This document shows, piece after piece, positions 15,672 through 22,638 of a stretch of 22,885 bases of DNA. This stretch comes from Actinomycetota bacterium. GTDB lineage: Bacteria; Actinomycetota; Humimicrobiia; Humimicrobiales; Humimicrobiaceae. Where the stretch lies: NCBI GenBank assembly GCA_028695395.1, contig JAQVJB010000020.1, positions 1-22,885 on the forward strand, read 5' to 3'. Position 1 is the stretch's first letter, and the number at the start of each line of letters is the position of its first letter. Position numbers and translations under genes: made by a program. Under the pieces are notes generated by a model, which worked only from the letters and a program-made list of their open reading frames with translations, made no database searches and was not told the origin of the DNA.

Positions 15672-16922
15672 TCATTCCCTTATCTGTCCGCTTCCATAAA
15701 CAATAAATTTATTTGTTGTTATTTGTCTTAAGCCCATCGGTCCCCTGAAATGCAGCTTTTGCGTACTTATGCCTATTTCTGCACCCATGCCGAACTGTCC
15801 ACCATCTGTAAACCTTGTTGATGCATTGACATACACGGTAGATGAATCGACATTGGAAGTAAAATACATAGCATTTTCATAATCAGATGTAATGATTGAG
15901 TCAGAATGCATTGAGCCGTACTTATTTATGTGTTCAACTGCCTCTTTTGTGTTTTCAACAACTTTTACTGCCATTTTAAGATCAAGATATTCTTCATACC
16001 AGTCCTCTTCAGTAGCTTCCTCTATATCGCTATAAAGTTTCATTACTGAAGGACATCCTTTTATTTTAACATTCTCTTTCCTTAAAGCATCAATGACAGC
16101 CTTACCCGTACTCTCAAGTGCTGCTCTGTGTATAAGCAGTTTCTCTGCCGCATTGCATACGCTGGGCCTTTGAGTTTTCGCATTCACTACAATATCTATT
16201 ACCTGCTTTTCGCTCAAACTGAATTTGGAATCAATATATATATGGCAATTTCCTATTCCTGTTTCAATTACAGGAATTTTTGAATTCCTTACAACACTTT
16301 CTATAAGCCCTTTCCCGCCTCTGGGTATAAGGACATCTATATACTGCCTCAGGGACATCAGCTCCAAAGCATCCTCCCTTGAAGCTGTAGGTATAAGCTG
16401 TATTAAATCTTCAGGAAAATCACTATCCTTCAGGCACTTTCTCATAATTTCAACGATTTTTAAATTTGTATTCAAAGCGCTTGAACTGCCTCTGAGTATT
16501 ACGGCGCTGCCAGCTTTAAGGCAAAGAACTGCAGAATCAACTGTGACATTAGGCCTTGCCTCGAAAATCATGCCTATTACACCGAAAGGAACCCTTATGT
16601 TTTTAAGAGTAAGTCCGTTTGGAAGATCATAACCGAAAATCACCTCTCCGACAGGATCATTCAATGAAACAACTTCAAGTATGCTGCCTGAAATAGATTT
16701 TATCCTTTCAGTATTTAAAGTAAGCCTGTCCAGCAGGCTTTCACTTATATTTCCCTTTGCTGCAGCGCAGTCTTTTTTGTTTGCATTTATTATTTCATGA
16801 GAATTTTCAATCAATGCAATTGATATATTTTTTAAGACTTGATTTTTTACACCTGTTTTTATACCTGATAGAAAATATGATGCTTTTTTTGCTTTTTCAG
16901 CAATTTCATGAACTATGCTCAT
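15672..16922 (-). CDS. proA: Gamma-glutamyl phosphate reductase
   Basis: ProA reduces gamma-glutamyl phosphate to glutamate semialdehyde with NADPH, the second step of proline synthesis. The 416 residues match the family. Visible are VPFGVIGMIFEARPNVTVD (111-129, the NADP-binding region), VILRGSSSA (141-149), the IPRGG loop (199-203) and the catalytic Cys at 256 in QRPSVCNAAEK. The tail carries TRFTDGGQFGMGAEIGIS, a ProA signature. The ATG at 16922 is preceded by GGGAG at 6 bases. proB ends 29 bases upstream, so the first two proline enzymes are made together. Confidence 0.98.
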   Translation of the reverse strand: MSIVHEIAEKAKKASYFLSGIKTGVKNQVLKNISIALIENSHEIINANKKDCAAAKGNISESLLDRLTLNTERIKSISGSILEVVSLNDPVGEVIFGYDLPNGLTLKNIRVPFGVIGMIFEARPNVTVDSAVLCLKAGSAVILRGSSSALNTNLKIVEIMRKCLKDSDFPEDLIQLIPTASREDALELMSLRQYIDVLIPRGGKGLIESVVRNSKIPVIETGIGNCHIYIDSKFSLSEKQVIDIVVNAKTQRPSVCNAAEKLLIHRAALESTGKAVIDALRKENVKIKGCPSVMKLYSDIEEATEEDWYEEYLDLKMAVKVVENTKEAVEHINKYGSMHSDSIITSDYENAMYFTSNVDSSTVYVNASTRFTDGGQFGMGAEIGISTQKLHFRGPMGLRQITTNKFIVYGSGQIRE

Positions 16923-16951
16923 CTAATCTCCCGACCTTAAAGCTAATAAAA

Positions 16952-18085
16952 TCATAATACAAACATACTGTCCCTGTGTATTATTTCGCAGCAAAGGCTG
17001 CATCCATATTCTTCTAATATCTTTTTTTCTCTCTTGCCTTTTATCATCATTATCTCATCACTGGTAAAATTTGTAATGCCTTTGCCGATAGTCCTGTCAT
17101 CACTTGCAATTATTGCTATATTGTCTCCCTTCACAAACCTGCCGCTTACTTCTACAACTCCTACAGGCAGCAAGCTCTTGCCTTTTTTCACGATAGCTTC
17201 TTCTGCTCCTTTGTCTACTTTGATAGAACCTTTTGTTATCATCCCGAAAGCAATCCACCTTTTAAGGCTGGCGATTTTTTTTGATTCCTCAGGAATAAAA
17301 AAGGTTCCGATGTCTGAACCTGACAGGATTCTTTTTAATATGTTTTCCTTTCGGCTGTTTGCAATAACCATCGGTATTCCGGAAAAAGAACAGATCTTTG
17401 CAGCCCTTATTTTTGTTATCATACCTCCGGAACCGTAGCTGGAGCCGATGCCGCCTGCTACTTTTTCTATATCTTCAGTAACCGACCTGACAACTGAAAT
17501 CAGCTCGGCATTTTTGAAGACATGAGGGTTTTTTGAGTAAAGCCCGTCAATATCAGATAAAATAATTAAAATATCAGCTTCTGTAAGTCCGGCAACCAAC
17601 GCAGCCAGGGTATCATTATCGCCGAATTTTATTTCATCAAGAGCAACGCTGTCGTTTTCATTTATTATAGGGACTACCCCCATTCCCAAAAGACTGATTA
17701 TGGTATTTTTTATATTCAGGTATTGTTCCCTTTTTGTTGTATCTTCTCTTGATAAAAGTATCTGCCCTACTTTTTTATTCATTTTATAAAAAAAGCTGCT
17801 ATATACTCTCATAAGGTCGTGCTGTCCTACAGCTGCCACAGCCTGCAACTCAGGAAATTTCTTTGGTTTTTCGCAAAGGCCAAGATACTTGATGCCGGCT
17901 GCAATAGCGCCGCTTGTTACAATAATAGTTTTTAGACCTTCATCCCATAGTCTGGAGACTTCTGAAGTAAATTTCATGAGATTATCCATATCAAGCCCTC
18001 CCATGGGAGAAGTTAGGCTGCTCGAACCGATCTTAATAACAACTTTCTTAATTTTTTTTAAATGTTTTTTTCTTATTTCTTCCAA
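16952..18085 (-). CDS. proB: Glutamate 5-kinase with PUA domain
   Basis: ProB phosphorylates glutamate at the gamma carboxyl, the proline-inhibited first step of proline synthesis. The 377 residues contain an amino-acid kinase domain (about 11-265) with VVIKIGSSSLT (15-25), TSGAIAAG, and VPIINENDSVALDEIKFGDNDTLAA-type substrate and Mg loops, then a C-terminal PUA domain (about 285-360: SLLPVGVVEVSGRFVKGD). The full kinase-PUA form is the common bacterial type. The start is a TTG at 18085 with no clear Shine-Dalgarno, 14 bases after the obgE stop, which suggests coupling. Confidence 0.97.
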   Translation of the reverse strand: MEEIRKKHLKKIKKVVIKIGSSSLTSPMGGLDMDNLMKFTSEVSRLWDEGLKTIIVTSGAIAAGIKYLGLCEKPKKFPELQAVAAVGQHDLMRVYSSFFYKMNKKVGQILLSREDTTKREQYLNIKNTIISLLGMGVVPIINENDSVALDEIKFGDNDTLAALVAGLTEADILIILSDIDGLYSKNPHVFKNAELISVVRSVTEDIEKVAGGIGSSYGSGGMITKIRAAKICSFSGIPMVIANSRKENILKRILSGSDIGTFFIPEESKKIASLKRWIAFGMITKGSIKVDKGAEEAIVKKGKSLLPVGVVEVSGRFVKGDNIAIIASDDRTIGKGITNFTSDEIMMIKGKREKKILEEYGCSLCCEIIHRDSMFVL

Positions 18086-18099
18086 TTTGCATACTTGAT

Positions 18100-19410
18100 T
18101 TATTCAATAAGTTCAAAGACTAATTCCCCGATTATTACCGTTGAACCTTCGGGAATGCCTGTTTTTTTTAGTTTATCACCAATACCCATTTTTTTTAATT
18201 TATTCCTCAGATATATGAGGGCTTCTTCATTTTCAAGATTAGTCATGGATACCATTCTTTCCAATCTTTTATTTTTAACCACATATTCACCATTGACATT
18301 TTTTACTTCAAGATTGTCTGTCAGATATTCATCTTCTTTCAAAGTATAAACTGCCTTTTTTACAGAATCCGCGCTTTCTTTCTGCAAATGGCTTTCATGA
18401 ACCTTGCTTCTTTCGGCTATTACTGTTTTTGTAAGAGTTTTTAAAAAAATATCAATATTTTCACCTGTGAAAGCAGAAATAAAAATTATATCTTTATCAG
18501 TATGTTTTCTTAGTTTTTTCTTAAGTTCCTTAAGCAATACCCTGTCTGCTAAAATATCTATTTTATTGACAGCAATAATATAATTTTTTCTATATAATTC
18601 TTCATTATATAATTTAAGTTCCTGTCTTAATTCAAGAAAATTTTTTGAAATATCAATGTTGCTTAAAGTAATATATTCGATATCAAGTACGAATACATTG
18701 AATATGGCTCTCATTATATGTCTTAAAAACTTATCTCCCAGGCCTACGCCTGCATGGGCTCCCTTGATGATGCCCGGTATGTCTGCAACTATATAATTCG
18801 TTTCATTTGAAGAAACAACTCCAAGGTTGGGTACAAGAGTTGTAAATGGATAATCTGCAATCTTTGGTCTTGCATTTGATATTTTGCTTATAAGGGTTGA
18901 TTTCCCTGCATTCGGGTATCCTACTAGAGCGACATCGGCAAGAAGCCTCAATTCAAGCTCGACCCACTGCTCTTCAGTTTTCTCACCTTTTTCTGCAAAG
19001 GAAGGGAACTTGAGTCTCTGGGATACAAAACTGGCATTTCCCCTTCCCCCTATTCCACCTTTTGCGGCAATAAATTCTGAACCCTCTTCTTCCAGGTCTG
19101 CAAGTATTTCCTTATTCGCGTTTTTTATGATTGTCCCGATAGGAACCTGTATGATAAGATCCTCGCCGTTTTTACCGGCCCTTTTATTCGAAGCCCCGTT
19201 TTCCCCATTTTTTGCTTTATAATGAACCTTTTTTTTAAAATTGTATAATGAGCTCATATTAGCTGAAGCCCTGAATATTATATCTCCTCCTCGTCCGCCA
19301 TTCCCTCCGCATGCAATCTTTTTTTTACGATCTTTTAATACAAAAAAAGAAGCGCTGCCGGAACCGCCGTCACCAGATTTTATATTTATTTTTGCTTCAT
19401 CTAAAAACAT
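18100..19410 (-). CDS. obgE: Obg-family GTPase (ObgE/CgtA)
   Basis: Obg is an essential 50S-associated GTPase tied to ribosome maturation and stress signalling. The 436 residues contain the Gly-rich Obg fold (1-157, with SGDGGSGSASF and GGNGGRGGD), a G domain with G1 GYPNAGKST (164-172), G2 DYPFTT (186-191), G3 DIPG (210-213) and G4 NKID (282-285), and a C-terminal OCT domain (about 360-436). The OCT domain is typical of Gram-positive lineages. The ATG at 19410 has no Shine-Dalgarno. A TATACT -10-like box ends 6 bases before the ATG, so the mRNA may be leaderless. A terminator separates it from rpmA. Confidence 0.97.
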   Translation of the reverse strand: MFLDEAKINIKSGDGGSGSASFFVLKDRKKKIACGGNGGRGGDIIFRASANMSSLYNFKKKVHYKAKNGENGASNKRAGKNGEDLIIQVPIGTIIKNANKEILADLEEEGSEFIAAKGGIGGRGNASFVSQRLKFPSFAEKGEKTEEQWVELELRLLADVALVGYPNAGKSTLISKISNARPKIADYPFTTLVPNLGVVSSNETNYIVADIPGIIKGAHAGVGLGDKFLRHIMRAIFNVFVLDIEYITLSNIDISKNFLELRQELKLYNEELYRKNYIIAVNKIDILADRVLLKELKKKLRKHTDKDIIFISAFTGENIDIFLKTLTKTVIAERSKVHESHLQKESADSVKKAVYTLKEDEYLTDNLEVKNVNGEYVVKNKRLERMVSMTNLENEEALIYLRNKLKKMGIGDKLKKTGIPEGSTVIIGELVFELIE

Positions 19411-19416
19411 AATATG

Positions 19417-19422
19417 AGTATA
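19417..19422 (-). promoter_or_regulatory. Candidate -10 box of a leaderless obgE promoter
   Basis: TATACT on the minus strand ends 6 bases before the A of the obgE ATG, the spacing expected if transcription begins at the start codon itself. No convincing -35 box lies 16-18 bases upstream, where the sequence belongs to the rpmA terminator stem. Chance occurrence in AT-rich DNA cannot be excluded. Confidence 0.4.
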
Positions 19423-19432
19423 AAGTCTAATT

Positions 19433-19466
19433 AAAAAAAATCGAGCAAATAAATATGCCCGATTTT
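19433..19466 (-). terminator. Intrinsic terminator after rpmA
   Basis: The arms 19437-19446 and 19457-19466 form a 10-bp stem when read on the minus strand (AAAATCGGGC with GCTCGATTTT, one G-U pair) and are followed by a run of eight T's (complement of 19433-19440). This would end the rplU-rpmA transcript before obgE, in contrast to many genomes where rplU, rpmA and obg are read through. Confidence 0.85.
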
Positions 19467-19492
19467 ATTTTAAAAAATTATTATTATTTTTA

Positions 19493-19530
19493 AAGCTGTA
19501 ATACACTTTTATTTTTAAAATTACAGACTT
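19493..19530 (-). repeat. Second hairpin in the rpmA 3' untranslated region
   Basis: AAG-CTGTAAT (19493-19502) pairs with ATTACAG-A-CTT (19520-19530) over 10 bp with one bulged A. It begins 13 bases after the rpmA stop and precedes the U-tract terminator at 19433-19466. Its partner arrangement mirrors the double hairpin after the SIMPL gene. Confidence 0.55.
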
Positions 19531-19543
19531 CTCTGGATATTGG

Positions 19544-19795
19544 TTAATTTATTATATTAACTACTTTTCCCTTTTTGGAGTTTTTTACAAACTCGATAAT
19601 CCCATCAGCTTTAGCAAAAAGAGTAAAATCTCTTCCCATTCCGACATTGTTTCCAGGTCTGTATTTAGAACCTCTCTGCCTCAGTATTATATTGCCTGCT
19701 CTGGCATTCTGGCCTGCAAATAATTTTATCCCAAGATATTTCGGATTACTATCTCTTCCGTTTCTTGAACTTCCAACACCTTTTTTGCTTGACAT
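19544..19795 (-). CDS. rpmA: Large ribosomal subunit protein L27
   Basis: L27 sits near the peptidyl transferase centre of the 50S subunit. The 83-residue protein starts MSSKKGVGSSRNGRDS, the standard L27 N-terminus, and contains GNIILRQRGSKYRPG and the GRDFTLFA strand. There is no N-terminal extension of the kind cleaved by the Prp protease in Firmicutes, and no prp gene lies between rplU and rpmA (9-base gap), which argues for a non-Firmicutes lineage. The ATG at 19795 has AGGGAG 5 bases upstream. Confidence 0.98.
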   Translation of the reverse strand: MSSKKGVGSSRNGRDSNPKYLGIKLFAGQNARAGNIILRQRGSKYRPGNNVGMGRDFTLFAKADGIIEFVKNSKKGKVVNIIN

Positions 19796-19804
19796 ATCTG
19801 CTCC

Positions 19805-20122
19805 CTATTTCTTAACACTTATTTTATCAAGGCTTAGTAAAGTAAGATTCTGCCTGTGTCCGACTTTTCTATGATATCTTTTTTTAGATTTATATTTATA
19901 GGCAATTACTTTGTCGCCCCTGAACTGTTTTTTAATTGTTCCTTCGACAACTACATCTGATAAGGATGGACTTCCTATTTCAATTTTATCTCCATCACTT
20001 AACAGGTTCACATCAGTTATTTTAACTTTGTCACCCTCATTACCTTCAATTCTTTCCATAACTATATTAGAATTTTCAGTAACTTTATATTGTTTACCCC
20101 CGCTTGTTATTATCGCGTAAAT
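19805..20122 (-). CDS. rplU: Large ribosomal subunit protein L21, apparent ATT start
   Basis: L21 binds 23S rRNA in the 50S subunit. The first ordinary start in frame (ATG at 20059) would cut off the universal N-terminus. The frame continues upstream through YAIITSGGKQYKVTE, the L21 signature, to an ATT at 20120-20122 where L21 normally has its Met. That ATT stands 6 bases after a strong AGAGGAGG (20129-20136). No ATG, GTG or TTG exists at or near that position in this frame. The resulting 105 residues fit the usual ~103. The rest (KVGHRQNLTLLSLDKI-type C-terminus) is normal. AUU initiation is known in infC of E. coli. A sequencing or assembly error (ATG read as ATT) is the main alternative. 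Confidence 0.95.
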   Translation of the reverse strand: MYAIITSGGKQYKVTENSNIVMERIEGNEGDKVKITDVNLLSDGDKIEIGSPSLSDVVVEGTIKKQFRGDKVIAYKYKSKKRYHRKVGHRQNLTLLSLDKISVKK

Positions 20123-20128
20123 TTTGGG

Positions 20129-20136
20129 CCTCCTCT
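20129..20136 (-). promoter_or_regulatory. Ribosome binding site that fixes the rplU start
   Basis: AGAGGAGG on the minus strand is the strongest Shine-Dalgarno seen in the window. Its 6-base gap points to the ATT codon at 20120-20122 as the initiation site and does not serve the internal ATG at 20059, 69 bases away. Confidence 0.85.
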
Positions 20137-20176
20137 TATTAAAAAGAAATAATACTTATAATTAAAAACCTGCAAC

Positions 20177-20205
20177 GATATTTTACATAATCTGATTAAA
20201 ATATC
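20177..20205 (-). promoter_or_regulatory. Leader hairpin upstream of rplU
   Basis: The 9-bp perfect arms GATATTTTA (20177-20185) and TAAAATATC (20197-20205) flank an 11-base loop in the predicted 100-base rplU leader. Leaders of rplU operons in other Gram-positive bacteria can be structured and regulatory. This one has no sequence match I can assert, so a regulatory role is only a possibility. Confidence 0.4.
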
Positions 20206-20228
20206 AATATAAAACCACAAAAAATGAT

Positions 20229-20256
20229 ATTATCACAGCAGTAATTTTAATGTCAA
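20229..20256 (-). promoter_or_regulatory. Strong promoter for rplU-rpmA
   Basis: A perfect TTGACA -35 (20251-20256), a 16-base spacer and GATAAT -10 (20229-20234) preceded by TGT form the best sigma-70-type promoter in the window. It lies in the 152-base gap after rng and predicts a leader of about 100 bases. rplU-rpmA can therefore be expressed independently of the upstream rng operon. Confidence 0.75.
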
Positions 20257-20274
20257 ACAATACTTATAGGTAAT

Positions 20275-21945
20275 TTATATTATTTTAGCCGCAGCACTTG
20301 TTTTTGAAACACTGATTATTTCTGCATTGACACGTTTACTTATATATTTTTTTCCATTAATTATCTGGATTATATAGCCGTCTGTCCTGGCAAGGGCATC
20401 ATTGGAATTATGCAGATAAGTTTCTTCGATAAGAAGCTCTATCTTATCACCTATCTTAAAAGGCTTGGCAGCATCTTCTATTTCCTTATAAGTCCCTTTT
20501 GCTTCTATTATCATATCGTCCATAGACAAGCTATCGTCACCTTTTATAATAATATGCTTTTTGGTTAAAGACTCAAGCAATTTAAGATTTCGTCCACCCT
20601 GCCCGATAATCTGACAGGCAATCAGCGTATTTAGTTTAAATAAAAACGCCTTTTCAGGATTTTTGCTGGTAGTTGCCTTTATTTTTCTTTCAATCTCATA
20701 TTTAATAGTTTCTTCTGATTTGATAAATCCTGTCCCCGAACAGCAGGGACACGGTTTGCATAATGCTCCCAATATACCGTCTGAGACATTTTTCCTTGTC
20801 ATTTCAAGCAAGCCGAATTTAGAAAAATTAAGTACTTCAGTTTTTGTTTTATCTTTTTCTAAACATTGCCTGAATTTTTCAAGTACCTTTTGCTTGTCCT
20901 TTTCGGTTGTCATATCAATAAAATCTACTACTATCAATCCACCTATATCCCTAAGTCTTAGCTGTGCACATATTGCTTCAGCAGCCTCAAGATTTGTCCT
21001 CAGTATTGTGTCTGATGCATTTTTGTTCGATGTATATTTTCCGGTATTTACATCAATAGAAGTAAGCGCTTCTCCATAGTCAATGACTATGAATCCGCCT
21101 GATTTCAGCCATACTCTTCTTTCTATGGCACTTTCTATTACTTCATTGATATTGAAATAATCAAAAAGATCTCCCGGACCTTCAAACAAACGAAGATTGG
21201 GGAAATTTATCCCTATATTTCCAAGATACCTAGAAATATTTTTTTTAGTTTCTTTATTGTCAACATGTATCCCCTCAAACTCACTTGAAAACATATCCCT
21301 CAGTATCCTGAGCACAACAGGCTGTTCATTTATAACAAGAGCAGGATGATTGGTTTTTGAAATCCTTCTTTGGATTTCGTTCCATGTCCTCATGAGTATT
21401 TTCAAATCTCTTCTTAAAATACTTTTATCAGCATTTCTTGCAGCAGTCCTTACAATAATACCGAAATCTTTTGGCTTTATTTCTTTGGCTATCTGCCTTA
21501 ATGATTCTCTCTCGATATCATTAAGTTTTCTTGAAACACCGATACCGTCATTAAATGGCGCTAAAACCAGATATCTTCCCGGAATGGAAATAAAAGTAGT
21601 AAGACGTGCGCCTTTGCTTTTCATTGGATCTTTTGTGACCTGAACCACAATATTCTGGTTTGGTTTCAGTATGTGCTGGATCTTCTTGTGAGTATCTTCA
21701 CTTTCTTCAAAATCCATATCAAGTGCAATTTCATTTATGTAAAGGAAAGCATTTTTTTCTTCACCGATATCAACAAAAGCTGCATCTAAGCTTGGAAGAA
21801 CATTTTCAACCTTTCCCACATAAATATTGCCGACTATTGATTTTTTGAACTTTCTGTCAAAATAAAGTTCTGTCACCCGGCCTTCATCAAGGATAGCTAC
21901 TCTGGTTTCGCCGTCTCCAGAGCTGACAAGCATCTCTTTACCCAA
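20275..21945 (-). CDS. rng: Ribonuclease E/G with C-terminal TRAM-like domain
   Basis: RNase E/G cuts single-stranded RNA in rRNA maturation and mRNA decay. Using the TTG at 21945 the protein has 556 residues. That start gives (M)GKEMLVSSGDGETRVAIL, which aligns with the normal RNase G opening, and has AAAGGAG 10 bases upstream. An in-frame TTG at 21954 is only 1 base from that site. An S1 domain (about 35-115) is followed by the catalytic core with the metal-binding Asp residues in TSIDVNTG (about 295-302) and VVDFIDM (about 339-345), and the zinc-link CKPCPCCSGTG (about 396-406). Beyond it, about 150 residues include a final segment (about 495-556: FKIGDKIELLIEE ... DGYIIQI ... VNAEIISVS) that resembles a TRAM RNA-binding domain. 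It is followed by rplU, as in actinobacteria. Confidence 0.95.
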   Translation of the reverse strand: MGKEMLVSSGDGETRVAILDEGRVTELYFDRKFKKSIVGNIYVGKVENVLPSLDAAFVDIGEEKNAFLYINEIALDMDFEESEDTHKKIQHILKPNQNIVVQVTKDPMKSKGARLTTFISIPGRYLVLAPFNDGIGVSRKLNDIERESLRQIAKEIKPKDFGIIVRTAARNADKSILRRDLKILMRTWNEIQRRISKTNHPALVINEQPVVLRILRDMFSSEFEGIHVDNKETKKNISRYLGNIGINFPNLRLFEGPGDLFDYFNINEVIESAIERRVWLKSGGFIVIDYGEALTSIDVNTGKYTSNKNASDTILRTNLEAAEAICAQLRLRDIGGLIVVDFIDMTTEKDKQKVLEKFRQCLEKDKTKTEVLNFSKFGLLEMTRKNVSDGILGALCKPCPCCSGTGFIKSEETIKYEIERKIKATTSKNPEKAFLFKLNTLIACQIIGQGGRNLKLLESLTKKHIIIKGDDSLSMDDMIIEAKGTYKEIEDAAKPFKIGDKIELLIEETYLHNSNDALARTDGYIIQIINGKKYISKRVNAEIISVSKTSAAAKII

Positions 21946-21964
21946 ATTTTTCAAACTCCTTTAA

Positions 21965-22630
21965 TCAAACAATATCCATGGGAGTTTTAAGAATATCCCC
22001 TCTTATCACATAGGCTTCTTCCTTAAAAAAATCCATAATGTCCACATTTTTATTGTTTGATAATATTTTTAAATTTATTAAAAAATCATTAAACTTGAAT
22101 ATATTATTATTATTTAACAATTTAGTATATCCAAATATAGTCAAATTAACAATATCAGGATTGCCCTCAAGCACTTTAAATCTATTCTTCCATACTGATT
22201 TTATTTCTTTTTTAATGTTTCCGATTTCATTTTTATAATCGTCTAATAAAGACAGGTCATTGAAATGAAGATTGAATACATACTTTATTATTTCAATATC
22301 AGCCATAAGGCTGGGCATTTTTTCTTTATGGAATATTGCTTCTAAAATATTGAAGCCACTGCCCAGGTTATTATTTAAAGCAATTTTAAATTCATTTATA
22401 TCTATCTTCTCACATACTTCCATATCCGCATACTCGGCAAAGCTTGCAAGACCGACAGGAACAGGAAAGCTAAAATTCAGCTTAGGATTTGGATTAAAGC
22501 CTTCGCTATATTTTACAGGTATTTTTGCTCTTCTTGCTGCCAGGATTATAAGCCTAACGCTTTCCAGATGGGAAAGATATTTAAACTCATTAATTTTTTG
22601 AAATTTAAATCTTATTTTGTAATTTTCCAT
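21965..22630 (-). CDS. DUF2344 / radical SAM-linked protein (TIGR03936 type)
   Basis: This encodes 221 residues. The N-terminal half carries the family pattern: IRFKFQKINEFKYLSHLES, then ARRAKIPVKYSEGFNPNPKL and FSFPVPVGLASFAEY. These proteins are almost always encoded directly after the TIGR03960 radical SAM protein, and the two are sometimes fused. Their shared function is not established, but the position beside RNase E/G and rplU is widely conserved. The C-terminal part (about 110-221) is variable. The ATG at 22630 starts 8 bases after the radical SAM stop, without a clear ribosome binding site, so coupling is likely. Confidence 0.92.
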   Translation of the reverse strand: MENYKIRFKFQKINEFKYLSHLESVRLIILAARRAKIPVKYSEGFNPNPKLNFSFPVPVGLASFAEYADMEVCEKIDINEFKIALNNNLGSGFNILEAIFHKEKMPSLMADIEIIKYVFNLHFNDLSLLDDYKNEIGNIKKEIKSVWKNRFKVLEGNPDIVNLTIFGYTKLLNNNNIFKFNDFLINLKILSNNKNVDIMDFFKEEAYVIRGDILKTPMDIV

Positions 22631-22638
22631 ATATTATT

